The notes under the pieces were generated by a model. It had not been told where the DNA came from. It saw only the letters and a program-made list of their open reading frames with translations, and made no database searches. 18,405 nt of DNA from CADCSY01 sp038255685 (GTDB taxonomy: Bacteria > Actinomycetota > Acidimicrobiia > Acidimicrobiales > CADCSY01): assembly GCA_038255685.1 (NCBI GenBank), contig JBBSLC010000053.1:1-18405 (forward strand), in the 5' to 3' direction. The position numbers and the translations under genes were made by a program. This document shows, one piece after another, positions 7,392 to 14,991 of the stretch (positions are counted from its first letter, which is position 1; each line of letters starts with the position of its first letter).

Positions 7392-8138
7392 GTGACGGCC
7401 ACCCTCGAACCAGAGCTCGACCCGGCCGGTGGAGGACCCTTCGACCCGGGTGCCCCCCCGGGTCGGCGTCGCTTCGGGGCACCGACCGGCCTGACGCTCG
7501 TGGCGCTCGTCGTGGCCCTGTGCTTCTTTTCAGGTGCTGTCGGCTGGACGCTCGGCCAGGGCCGTCCACCGGGTGAGCGGAGCGCTGACGTCGGGTTCCT
7601 CCGCGACATGCGCACCCACCATGAGAACGCCATCAGCTTGGCCCAGATCGAGCTCGTGAACGGCACGGAGCCGGCTGTGCAGGTGTTCGCCGAGGAGATC
7701 CTCCGCTTCCAGGCCTACGAGATCGGTCTCATGGACCGCATGGCACTGGACTGGGGCTATCGGCCCGAGGACCGGCCGGACGAGGCGATGGCGTGGATGG
7801 GCCACCCTGTCGCTGCCCAGGACATGCCCGGCATCGCGAGCGACGACGAGCTGGAGCGTCTCCGCTCAGCGGGCTCGGAGACCGACGCAGTCTTCGTCGC
7901 CCTCATGATCGATCACCACGCTGCTGGGGTGGCGATGGCCGAGGCAGCGATGGCCCAGGCAGACGACGCCGACGTGCAAGAGCTCGCACAGCGCATCGCA
8001 CGCACGCAACGCCTCGAGGTCGCCGAGATGACGGCAGCGGCCGAGCGGCTCGGGCTCGACGCAACCCCAGACGGCGTCACCTTCGATGTCAGTGGCGAGT
8101 CGACCGGCATGAGCGACCACGACGACGAGGGCAGCTGA
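7392..8138 (+). CDS. DUF305-family membrane-anchored protein
   Basis: The 248-residue protein has a proline-rich cytoplasmic start, one transmembrane segment at about residues 33-54 (TGLTLVALVVALCFFSGAVGW), and an extracytoplasmic helical domain with two copies of the DUF305 His-His motif. These are FLRDMRTHHENAISLAQ (H76, H77) and FVALMIDHHAAGVAMAE (H175, H176). The C-terminus is Asp/His-rich (SDHDDEGS). DUF305 proteins are ferritin-like helical bundles often found with copper or other metal-handling genes; their biochemical role is not settled. The GTG at 7392 is chosen because AGGA lies seven bases ahead and it gives a short cytoplasmic tail before the membrane helix. It probably shares a transcript with the CDF gene. 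Confidence 0.88.
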   Translation: MTATLEPELDPAGGGPFDPGAPPGRRRFGAPTGLTLVALVVALCFFSGAVGWTLGQGRPPGERSADVGFLRDMRTHHENAISLAQIELVNGTEPAVQVFAEEILRFQAYEIGLMDRMALDWGYRPEDRPDEAMAWMGHPVAAQDMPGIASDDELERLRSAGSETDAVFVALMIDHHAAGVAMAEAAMAQADDADVQELAQRIARTQRLEVAEMTAAAERLGLDATPDGVTFDVSGESTGMSDHDDEGS

Positions 8139-8143
8139 GCGGA

Positions 8144-8186
8144 CCGCACGCCGTGCGGGTGGCGGCTCGCTTCCCAGGGCGTGCGG
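8144..8186. repeat. Overlapping inverted repeats upstream of the first CooC-type gene
   Basis: CCGCACG-C-CGTGCGG (8144-8158) is a perfect 7-bp inverted repeat just after the DUF305 stop. Its left arm, extended to CCGCACGCC (8144-8152), is also exactly complementary to GGCGTGCGG at 8178-8186, so two mutually exclusive RNA hairpins are possible. The repeat could be a terminator for the upstream gene, an operator, or an attenuator for the ATPase gene starting at 8230. Confidence 0.4.
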
Positions 8187-8229
8187 ACCGACGCTGACTG
8201 CTGCGAGACTCACCGGTGGAGGTGGCGCG

Positions 8230-8988
8230 ATGAAGCTCGGGATCGTGGGCAAGGGTGGCGTCGGCAAGACGACGCTGTCGGCGCTGATCGCAGAGGCGTT
8301 CGTGCGTCGGGGGAAGCGGGTGGTGGCGATCGACACCGACTCGAACCCGAACCTCGGGATGTCGCTCGGCCTCGATGCGGCGGCGGCCGAGGCCGTGCCG
8401 GTCGTTCCTCGCAACGTCGCCGTCGGGCCGGGCGGTGGCATGGACGGTGCGGAGCTCCTTGCCACCTACGGGCGAGCGACCCCGGCCGGCGTGACCTTGA
8501 TCTCCGCCATGCGGGTCGACCAGGCAGGGGCCGGGTGCACGTGCAGCAGCCACGCCGCGGTGCGGAGCATGCTGAACGACGTGCTCGACGACGAGGCCGA
8601 CGTGACGCTCGTCGACATGGAGGCCGGCCTCGAGCACCTCAGCCGGTCCGGTGGCACCCTCGCCTACGCCGACGTGCTGCTGATGGTGATGGAGCCGAGC
8701 CGCAAGTCCGTGCTGACCGCGGCCCGGACCGTGGCGCTCGCCGACGAGCTCGGCATCCCGCGATGCCTGGCGATCGGCAACAAGGCACGCGAGGGGGACG
8801 AGGCGTTCTTCGCCGACGCGTGCGCCGAGTACGGCGTCGAGCTCGTGGCCGTGGTCCCCCTCGACGCCGCGGTCGCGGCCGCTGATCGCAGCGGCGTGAG
8901 CGTCGTCGACACGGGTGCCGAGGCCGCGCGTGCTGCGGTCGCCGGGCTCCTCGACCGCCTCGAGGAGCTCGACCTCTCCAGGACCTAA
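8230..8988 (+). CDS. CooC-type nickel-insertion P-loop ATPase (paralog 1, CxC)
   Basis: A 252-residue SIMIBI/MinD-class ATPase of the CooC branch. CooC is the nickel-dependent maturation ATPase of Ni-CO dehydrogenase, dimerising and binding metal through a CxC motif. It has the deviant Walker A GKGGVGKTT (8-16), the switch-like DTDSNPNL (35-42), the CxC motif AGCTCSSHA with C103 and C105, and the switch/Walker B region LVDMEAGLEHLSR (127-139). The ATG at 8230 follows GGAGG at seven-base spacing. It is on the opposite strand from the hyp operon and meets it tail to tail; the two stop codons overlap. Whether the client is a CO dehydrogenase outside the window or the hydrogenase encoded next door is not shown; proximity favours the hydrogenase. 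The symbol cooC is withheld for that reason. Confidence 0.88.
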   Translation: MKLGIVGKGGVGKTTLSALIAEAFVRRGKRVVAIDTDSNPNLGMSLGLDAAAAEAVPVVPRNVAVGPGGGMDGAELLATYGRATPAGVTLISAMRVDQAGAGCTCSSHAAVRSMLNDVLDDEADVTLVDMEAGLEHLSRSGGTLAYADVLLMVMEPSRKSVLTAARTVALADELGIPRCLAIGNKAREGDEAFFADACAEYGVELVAVVPLDAAVAAADRSGVSVVDTGAEAARAAVAGLLDRLEELDLSRT

Positions 8989-9713
8989 CCCGGCAGCAGC
9001 AGACCGGCGAGGGAGCCGAGCGCCAGCAGCGCCGGCGAGCCCGGCGAGGCGTCGATCGGGGAGCGGTCGGCACGGTCTGCTGCCGGCACGGCCGGGTCCT
9101 CGGGGACGAGCAGCACGGTGCAGCCGGGGAGCGCCCGCTCGATGGCGAGCCGGTCGGCGTCGTCGGCGACCCTGTTGGCCACCACGACGACCGGACCGTC
9201 TGTCACGTCACCGGCGAGCACCGCTGCCCTCGATGCCACCTCGAGGGACTTCACCGTGGGCTCCGCCACGATCACGACGGCGTCCACCTTGGTGTCGCCG
9301 AGGCGCGTCAACGTGCCGATCCCGGCTTCGAAGTCAGCGACGACGAGCGTGCCTGCGGGGATGTCGAGCCCGAGCAACTGCTCAGGTGAGGTCCCGCATC
9401 AAGGGCAGCCGAAGTCTGGGTCTTCGATCTTGGAGACCACCGCCAGGCGCACACCGTCGGGCGCATCCGTGCCGAAGCGGGACACGATCTCGTCCCAGGT
9501 GTGAGCATGGTCGGTCTCCTCGCCGACGGCGTCGCGCAGGGTGAGGAGCGCATCGGTCCGGTCCATGCCGACGCCGAGGGAGAGCCCGAGGTTCGGGTTG
9601 GTGTCGCAGTCGAGCGCGACGACGGGGTGGCCGGCCCGGGCGAGCGTGCGGGCGAGCACGGCTGCGGTCGTGGTCTTGCCGGATCCGCCCTTGCCGACCA
9701 CAGCGATCTTCAT
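8985..9713 (-). CDS. CooC-like P-loop ATPase with in-frame TGA, probable selenoprotein (paralog 2, CxU)
   Basis: Read through one TGA (9399-9401), the frame from ATG 9713 to TAG 8985 encodes 242 residues of continuous CooC-like sequence. Walker A is GKGGSGKTTT (8-17), followed by ALDCDTNPNLGLSLG (33-47). The metal-motif region is KIEDPDFGCP-U-CGTSPEQLLG, with C103, U105 and C106. The switch region is VVADFEAGIGTLTRLG (124-139), then EPTVKSLEVASRA (151-163) and VVVVANRV. Paralog 1 has C103-T-C105 at the same residue numbers, so TGA replaces the second Cys of CxC. A strong stem-loop directly follows the TGA. The ATG overlaps the stop of the upstream gene (ATGA), as is normal in this operon. An annotation pipeline would split it into a 104-residue and a roughly 130-residue protein. 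The alternative is a TGC-to-TGA nonsense mutation or a sequence error. Confidence 0.75.
9354..9401 (-). promoter_or_regulatory. Candidate bacterial SECIS element for TGA 9399-9401
   Basis: Immediately 3' of the TGA, UGCGGG (9398-9393) pairs perfectly with CCCGCA (9359-9354). After a 6 x 9 base internal loop, CCUGAGC (9386-9380) pairs with GCUCGGG (9375-9369), one pair being U-G, to close an AGUU tetraloop (9379-9376). The apical loop starts 19 bases after the TGA and has G as its second base followed by U. These features fit the known bacterial SECIS pattern (hairpin inside the coding region, loop 16-37 bases after UGA, G among the first two loop bases). Pairing was done by eye. Confidence 0.62.
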
Positions 9714-10471
9714 GACGCCTCCGCAACGATCGTCCCGAGGAGGGAACCTATCGCCTCGACGGCCGGCGATGACGGCGATGCATCGAGCAGGGGGACGCCG
9801 GCTCTCTCCGCAGCACCCACGCTGGGGTCGGCCGGGACAGAGCCGATGACCCGGAGGCCGGAGACGGAGGCCAGGCGCGCCGGGTCGCCGGTCTCGACCA
9901 CCTTGTTGGCGAGCGCGACGACCCGGCCCGCCTGCACGTCCTCCCGCCGGGCCAGGCGCGCGAGGCGCCTGGCCGCGAGCATCGACGACGGGGTGGCTTC
10001 GGCGACGACGACGATCAGGTCGGCGAAGCTCGCCCAACCGAAGAAGGGCTGGCGGGTGCCGCCCGGCAGGTCGCCCACCAGGTTCCAGTCGGTGGACTCG
10101 AGCTCGTCGACGAGCACCCGGAACGCCTGCTGGGAGGGTCCGGAGTCCCGGACATGGCCGCGCAGCTTGCCGAACTGCAGCAGGCGGACGCCGTCGGGAC
10201 CCAGCACGGCGTGGCGCTCGACGGCAGTGATCGCGGTGAGACCATCACGGAGCACCCACGTCGTGTCCGGCTCGACACCGACCTCCTCGACGATCTCCGG
10301 CGGGAGCAGCGTGTCGGCGCTCGGCACACCGAGCGAGAAGGCCAGCCCGGGCATCGGATCGCTGTCGATGGCCACCACGGGTCGGTCGGCCGCTCTCGCC
10401 AGGAGTCGGCTGAACGTCCCCGCCACGACGGACTTGCCTGCTCCTCCCTTGCCCACGAAGGCGACGCGCAT
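9710..10471 (-). CDS. CooC-like P-loop ATPase lacking the CxC motif (paralog 3)
   Basis: A 253-residue MinD/CooC-class ATPase. Walker A is GKGGAGKSV (8-16) and the switch I region is DSDPMPGLAFSLG (36-48), where the other paralogs have NPNL. A long insert-like stretch follows (TWVLRDGLTAITAVERHAVL). Where CxC is expected there is LLQFGKLRGHVRDSGPSQQAF (97-117) with no cysteine; the whole protein has none visible. The switch II region is VGDLPGGTRQPFFG (132-145) instead of DxEAGxxxLxRG. It therefore probably hydrolyses ATP but cannot bind metal through CxC, perhaps acting as a heterodimer partner or regulator of the adjacent CxU paralog (inference). Its stop overlaps that gene's start. The ATG at 10471 gives the canonical MRVAFVGKGG opening; a GTG at 10498 would add nine residues. 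Confidence 0.85.
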   Translation of the reverse strand: MRVAFVGKGGAGKSVVAGTFSRLLARAADRPVVAIDSDPMPGLAFSLGVPSADTLLPPEIVEEVGVEPDTTWVLRDGLTAITAVERHAVLGPDGVRLLQFGKLRGHVRDSGPSQQAFRVLVDELESTDWNLVGDLPGGTRQPFFGWASFADLIVVVAEATPSSMLAARRLARLARREDVQAGRVVALANKVVETGDPARLASVSGLRVIGSVPADPSVGAAERAGVPLLDASPSSPAVEAIGSLLGTIVAEAS

Positions 10472-10499
10472 GACCGTCACTCTGCCCGATGCAGCCACG

Positions 10500-12785
10500 T
10501 CAGGTCGTCATCGCCGCTGCGACGGCAGCCTGGCCGATGCTGATCCCTCCGTCGTTGGGCGGGACGAGTCGGTGGACGACCAGGCCGAGCCCCGACGCTG
10601 CAACGGCCTCGGACACGAGCCGGGTCAGGAGCGCGTTCTGGAAGACGCCCCCCGTCAGGGCCACGGTGTCGAGGCCCTCCCGACGGGCGGAGACGACCGC
10701 AGCGCGAGCGAGGCCTGCGGCGAGGCGTACGTGGAAGGCGTAGGCGATCGCTGCGGCAGGGGCTCCCGCCAGACGGGCGAGGAGCGCGTCGGAGACGAGC
10801 TCGGCGGGATCGAGCACCCATGGGCCCGCCAGGGGAACCTCACCGACCCAACCTGCCGCCTGGGCGGCATCGAAGACCGGTCCCTCACGGGTGACCGAGC
10901 GCGCCGCCCACTCGAGCTCGACCGCTGCCTGGCCCTCGTAGCTGACCGCACCCCGGAGACCGGCCAGCGCGGCGACGGCATCGAACAGGCGGCCACCGCT
11001 CGACGTCGTCGGGGTGGACCGAGCCCGGGTCAGCGAGAGGACCGCCTCCCAGCGGGGGTCGAGCGTCGGGCCGAGGGCAGCCACGGCGGCCTCGCCCTGG
11101 GTGAGCGCCACCCACGCCAGCGCCATCCGCCACGGCTCGCGCACGGCGGCCGCACCGCCCGGCAGCGCGACCGTGCGGAGGTGGCCGACGCGCCGCGACG
11201 ATCGCAGGTCGGCGACGAGCAGCTCGCCGCCCCAGAGGGTGCCGTCGGTACCGAAGCCGAGCCCGTCGAAGGCGATGGCGAGCACGGGTTCGCTCCGCCC
11301 GGCGTCGACGAGGCAGGAGGCGGCGTGGGCGTGGTGGTGCTGGACGCCGAGCACCGGGAGGTCACCGTCGAGCGCCCACTTGGTCGAGAGGTACTCGGGG
11401 TGCAGGTCGTGCACGGCGAGCTCGGGCCGGATGCCGGTCAGGTCCGACAGGTGGGCGATCGACTCCTCGAAGGCGCGGTGGGCGCCGGGGTGCTCGAGGT
11501 CACCGAGGTGGTGGCTGGCGACGACGCTCGCCCCGGCAGCCAGGGCGACGGTGCTCTTGCGCTCGGCACCCACAGCGAGGAGGGCGACGTCGGTGGGGAC
11601 GGGCAGGCGGAGGGGCTCGGGCGCGTACCCACGTGACCGCCGGACGACCTGCACGTGGCCTCCCGCAGCCCGGATCACGCTGTCGTCGCAGCGGACGCGG
11701 ATGGGCCGGTCGTGGTGCAAGAGGCCGTCGACAAGGGCTTCGAGCTGTGTCCGGGCGCCAACGTTCTCGTAGGCGATCGGCTCGTCCGCCCGGTTGCCGC
11801 TCGTCATCACGAGCGGCCCCCCGACTCGGGTCAGCAGGAGGTGGTGGAGGGGGGTGTAGGCGAGGAGCACCCCGAGGTCGGGTGAGCCGGCGCCGACAGC
11901 GTCCGCCACGGCTGCACCCGCCACCCGTTCCGCGATCACGATGGGGCGTCGAGGTGAGGTCAGCGCCGTGAGCCCGAAGGTGTCGAGGTGCACGAGCGCG
12001 ACCGCATCCGCCACGGTCGCGACCATCACAGCGAACGGCTTGTCGTCCCGTGCCTTGCGGTGGCGGAGGCGCTCGACGCTGCCCTCGTGGTCGGCCCGAG
12101 CGGAGAGGTGGTAGCCACCGATCCCCTTCACGGCCACGATGCCGCCAGAGGCGAGGCAGTCGGCGGCCGCATCGAGGGCGGCCGTGCCTCTGGCCGTGCC
12201 GGGCCCGTCGGGCGTCTCCCACGTCAGGGCCGGGCCGCACGCACCGCAGGCGATCGGCTCGGCGTGGAACCGCCGGTCGCCCGGGTCCTCGTATTCGGCG
12301 GCACAGGCGGCGCACCGCTCGAAGCCCGCCATCGTGGTCGAGGACCTGTCGTACGGCAGCGATCTGATGATGGTGTAGCGCGGTCCGCAGTCCGCACAGT
12401 TGCTGAACGGGTAGCCGAAGCGCCGGTCGGCAGGGTCCTCGACCTCGGCGAGGCAGGCGTCGCACACCCCGACGTCGACGGGTACCGGTCCGGCCGGCCC
12501 CTCCCCACCCGTGCTCGGCGTGATCTGGAAGCCCACCTGCCCGATGGCGTGGACCGACACGACCTCGATGGCGGCGACGATCGCGGCGGGAGGCGGGGCG
12601 GAGGTCAGCAGCACCTCGAAGTGGTCGAGTGCTGCGCCGGTTCCCTCGAGCTCGACCACGAGCGATGCCCGGTCGTTCCACGCCGTGCCGGCCAGCCCGA
12701 GGGCGACCGCGTGCCGTGCTGCCCAGGGTCGGAACCCGACGCCTTGGACGGTGCCTCGCACCACGAGCCGGCGACGTTCGACCAC
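10500..12785 (-). CDS. hypF: Hydrogenase maturation carbamoyltransferase HypF
   Basis: HypF converts carbamoyl phosphate and ATP to a carbamoyl-adenylate and transfers the carbamoyl group to the C-terminal Cys of HypE, the source of the CN ligands of [NiFe] hydrogenase. This 761-residue protein has every domain. The acylphosphatase-like domain carries GTVQGVGFRPWAARHA (11-26). Four CxxC zinc-binding pairs are at 108/111, 130/133, 158/161 and 180/183. The YrdC-like domain includes VKGIGGYHLSARA (219-231) and RHRKARDDKPFAVM. The Kae1-like domain contains HHHAHAASC, AFDGLGFGTDGTLWGGE and the C-terminal ALTGGVFQNALLT and PPNDGGISIGQA. The length is typical. The GTG start lies five bases after the hypE stop. 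Confidence 0.97.
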   Translation of the reverse strand: MVERRRLVVRGTVQGVGFRPWAARHAVALGLAGTAWNDRASLVVELEGTGAALDHFEVLLTSAPPPAAIVAAIEVVSVHAIGQVGFQITPSTGGEGPAGPVPVDVGVCDACLAEVEDPADRRFGYPFSNCADCGPRYTIIRSLPYDRSSTTMAGFERCAACAAEYEDPGDRRFHAEPIACGACGPALTWETPDGPGTARGTAALDAAADCLASGGIVAVKGIGGYHLSARADHEGSVERLRHRKARDDKPFAVMVATVADAVALVHLDTFGLTALTSPRRPIVIAERVAGAAVADAVGAGSPDLGVLLAYTPLHHLLLTRVGGPLVMTSGNRADEPIAYENVGARTQLEALVDGLLHHDRPIRVRCDDSVIRAAGGHVQVVRRSRGYAPEPLRLPVPTDVALLAVGAERKSTVALAAGASVVASHHLGDLEHPGAHRAFEESIAHLSDLTGIRPELAVHDLHPEYLSTKWALDGDLPVLGVQHHHAHAASCLVDAGRSEPVLAIAFDGLGFGTDGTLWGGELLVADLRSSRRVGHLRTVALPGGAAAVREPWRMALAWVALTQGEAAVAALGPTLDPRWEAVLSLTRARSTPTTSSGGRLFDAVAALAGLRGAVSYEGQAAVELEWAARSVTREGPVFDAAQAAGWVGEVPLAGPWVLDPAELVSDALLARLAGAPAAAIAYAFHVRLAAGLARAAVVSARREGLDTVALTGGVFQNALLTRLVSEAVAASGLGLVVHRLVPPNDGGISIGQAAVAAAMTT

Positions 12786-12790
12786 CGTCG

Positions 12791-13870
12791 TCAGCAGATG
12801 CGGGGGAGGGGGTCGCCGACGAGGAGGTCGACGATGCGGACGCCTCCGAAGCCGGTGGCCAGGGTGACCATCCCGGGGGGCTCGGCCACGACCTCGCCGA
12901 TCACCGCTGCCTCCCGACCGAGCTGCTCGCCCCGCAGCGCGGCGAGCGCTGCCTCGACGTCGCCGGCGGGCACGACGGCGACGAGGCGGCCCTCGTTGGC
13001 CACGTAGAGCGGGTCGATGCCGAGCAGCTCACAGGCGGCGGTGACCGTCGGGCGCACGGGGATCGCAGCCTCGTCGAGAGCGATCCCCACGCCTGCGGCC
13101 ACGGCGAGCTCGTTGACGGCACTCGCCACGCCACCGCGGGTGGGGTCCCGCAGCCACCGGGTGGCGGGCACAGCAGCCAGGAGCGCTTCGACGAGGTGGT
13201 TCAGGGGGGCGGTGTCGGAGTCGACGTCGGCTTCCAGGGCGAGGTCGCCCCGGGCCAGCAGCACAGCGATCCCGTGGTCGCCGATGGGGCCAGAGACGAT
13301 GACCCGGTCCCCGACCGCGACGCGCCCGGCGGTCAGGTGGCGGCCCTCAGGGACGAAGCCGACCCCGGCGGTGGTGATGTAGAGCCCGTCGGCGGCTCCC
13401 CGGGCCACGACCTTCGTGTCGCCGGCGACGATGGTGATCGCAGCCTGCGCTGCTGCTGCGGCCATGTCGGCGGTGATCGCCCGCAGCTCCTCGACGGTGA
13501 AGCCCTCCTCGATGACGAAGGCGGCGGTGAGCCAGCAGGGGACGGCGCCGACCATCGCCAGGTCGTTGACGGTGCCGTTGACGGCGAGGTCACCGATCGA
13601 TCCGCCGGCGAAGCTGCGGGGGCTGACCACGTAGGAGTCGGTCGTCATGGCGATGCGACCGGGTCGGGCATCGAGGACGGCGGCGTCGTCGAGCACGTCG
13701 AGCGTGGCGTTGCCGAAGGCCGGCAGGAAGACGCCGTGCACCAGGGCGGCGGATGCCTTGCCGCCGGCGCCGTGGGCGGTGGTGATGTGGGTGTCGTGGA
13801 GCTTCGGTGGGCGGCGGCGAAAGGCTTCGATGCGGGCCTGGACGGCAGCTTCGCGGTCTTCGCCCGTCAT
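12791..13870 (-). CDS. hypE: Hydrogenase maturation protein HypE (carbamoyl dehydratase)
   Basis: HypE accepts the carbamoyl group from HypF on its terminal Cys and dehydrates it with ATP to a thiocyanate, which supplies CN to the HypC-HypD iron complex. The 359-residue protein is a PurM/SelD-superfamily member. It shows the N-terminal ITTAHGAGGKAS (29-40), LDDAAVL (60-66), MTTDSYVVSP (75-84), GDLAVNGTVNDLAMVGA (93-109) and IVAGDTKVV (147-155). The hallmark C-terminus PRIC ends with C359, which is intact. There is a slightly long, charged N-terminal extension of about 25 residues. Start and hypD stop overlap as ATGA. Confidence 0.97.
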   Translation of the reverse strand: MTGEDREAAVQARIEAFRRRPPKLHDTHITTAHGAGGKASAALVHGVFLPAFGNATLDVLDDAAVLDARPGRIAMTTDSYVVSPRSFAGGSIGDLAVNGTVNDLAMVGAVPCWLTAAFVIEEGFTVEELRAITADMAAAAAQAAITIVAGDTKVVARGAADGLYITTAGVGFVPEGRHLTAGRVAVGDRVIVSGPIGDHGIAVLLARGDLALEADVDSDTAPLNHLVEALLAAVPATRWLRDPTRGGVASAVNELAVAAGVGIALDEAAIPVRPTVTAACELLGIDPLYVANEGRLVAVVPAGDVEAALAALRGEQLGREAAVIGEVVAEPPGMVTLATGFGGVRIVDLLVGDPLPRIC

Positions 13871-14991
13871 CCGGCGGCGACGGGTATGCGGCCTCGTCCG
13901 GAGAACCGCCCGAAGTTGTAGTAAGCCGCGCAGGCGCCCTCGGAGGAGACCATGCAGGTGCCGATGGGTGTCTCGGGCGTGCAGCCGGTCCCGAACACCT
14001 TGCACTCCCAGGGCTTGATGACGCCCTTGAGCACCTCTCCGCACTGGCAGGCCTTCGGGTCCGCCACCCGCACGCCCGGGATGTCGAACCGCTCCTCGGC
14101 GTCGAAGGCGGCCAGCTCGGGCCGCAGCTTCAGCGCGCTCTGGGAGATGAAGCCGAGGCCGCGCCACTCGAAGTGGGGCCGCAGCTCGAAGACCTCGTCG
14201 AGCACGGCGAGCGCGCGCTGGTTGCCCTCGTCGGTCACGCAGCGCGTGTACTGGTTCTCGACCTCGCAACGTCCCTCGACGAGCTGGCGCAGGAGCATGG
14301 CGACGGCCTGGAGGATGTCGAGCGGTTCGAAGCCGGCGGTCACCAGCGGCTTGCCGTAGCGCTCGGGTACGAAGCGGTAGGGACGGTTGCCGACGACGGT
14401 GCTGACGTGGCCCGGCCCGAGGAAGCCGTCGAGGCGGAGGCCGGGGGAGTCGAGGATCGCCCGCAGTGGCGGGACGATCGTGACGTGGTTCGAGAACACG
14501 GAGAAGTTCGTGACGCCGAGCGCCTTGGCCCGCAGGACGGTCAGGGCGGTCGACGGTGAGGTCGTCTCGAAGCCGACGGCGAAGAAGACCACGTGGCGGT
14601 CAGGGTTCCGCTCGGCGAGCTTGAGGGCGTCCATCGGGGAGTACACCATGCGGACGTCGGCGCCCGTGGCCTTGGCCTCGAGCAGCGTCGAGGTCCCCCC
14701 GGGCACCCGCATCATGTCGCCGAAGGTGGTGAAGATGACCTCGGGGTGGCGGGCGACGGCGATGGCGTCGTCGACGCGTCCCATCGGGATGACGCACACC
14801 GGGCACCCCGGACCGTGCACGAGCTCGATCGACTCCGGCAGCAGGCGCTCGATGCCGTGGCGGTAGATCGTGTGCGTGTGCCCACCGCACACCTCCATGA
14901 ACGCCCGGTGGGTCCCGTCGTCGAGGGCGGCGATCTCCGCCAGCACCACCTTCGCCGCCACCGGGTCCCGGAACTCGTCCACGAACCTCAT
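13867..14991 (-). CDS. hypD: Hydrogenase maturation protein HypD (Fe-S scaffold)
   Basis: HypD, with HypC, is the scaffold on which the Fe(CN)2CO unit is assembled; it carries a [4Fe-4S] cluster. The 374-residue protein keeps the active Cys motif MEVCGGHTHTIYRHG (C35) and GPGCPVCVIP (C63, C66). Central motifs are FTTFGDMMRVPG and FFAVGFETTSPSTA. The C-terminal cysteines are C315 and C317 (CQCGEVLKG), C330 (PWECKVFGTGC, with C337), C346 and C354. The length is normal and no key residue is missing. It overlaps its neighbours on both sides by four bases. Confidence 0.97.
   Translation of the reverse strand: MRFVDEFRDPVAAKVVLAEIAALDDGTHRAFMEVCGGHTHTIYRHGIERLLPESIELVHGPGCPVCVIPMGRVDDAIAVARHPEVIFTTFGDMMRVPGGTSTLLEAKATGADVRMVYSPMDALKLAERNPDRHVVFFAVGFETTSPSTALTVLRAKALGVTNFSVFSNHVTIVPPLRAILDSPGLRLDGFLGPGHVSTVVGNRPYRFVPERYGKPLVTAGFEPLDILQAVAMLLRQLVEGRCEVENQYTRCVTDEGNQRALAVLDEVFELRPHFEWRGLGFISQSALKLRPELAAFDAEERFDIPGVRVADPKACQCGEVLKGVIKPWECKVFGTGCTPETPIGTCMVSSEGACAAYYNFGRFSGRGRIPVAAG

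Noticed and set aside
8230..8988. Naming the plus-strand ATPase cooC outright
   Set aside because: It has the CooC motifs, but no CO dehydrogenase gene is in the window and the context is hydrogenase maturation, so the client protein is unknown.
9382..9726. Simple frameshift as the cause of the split ATPase gene
   Set aside because: The two halves are in the same frame and separated only by the TGA codon. Alternative frames across the gap give Arg/Ser/Pro-rich nonsense, so no indel is needed.
9501..11636. Long plus-strand open frame (711 codons) opposite hypF and the ATPases
   Set aside because: It is antisense to hypF and two P-loop ATPases with complete motifs; its own composition is low complexity with no recognisable domain.
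12629..13921. Long plus-strand open frame (430 codons) opposite hypE
   Set aside because: It is a Gly/Asp/Val-rich mirror of the hypE codons; hypE has all its family motifs, including the PRIC terminus.
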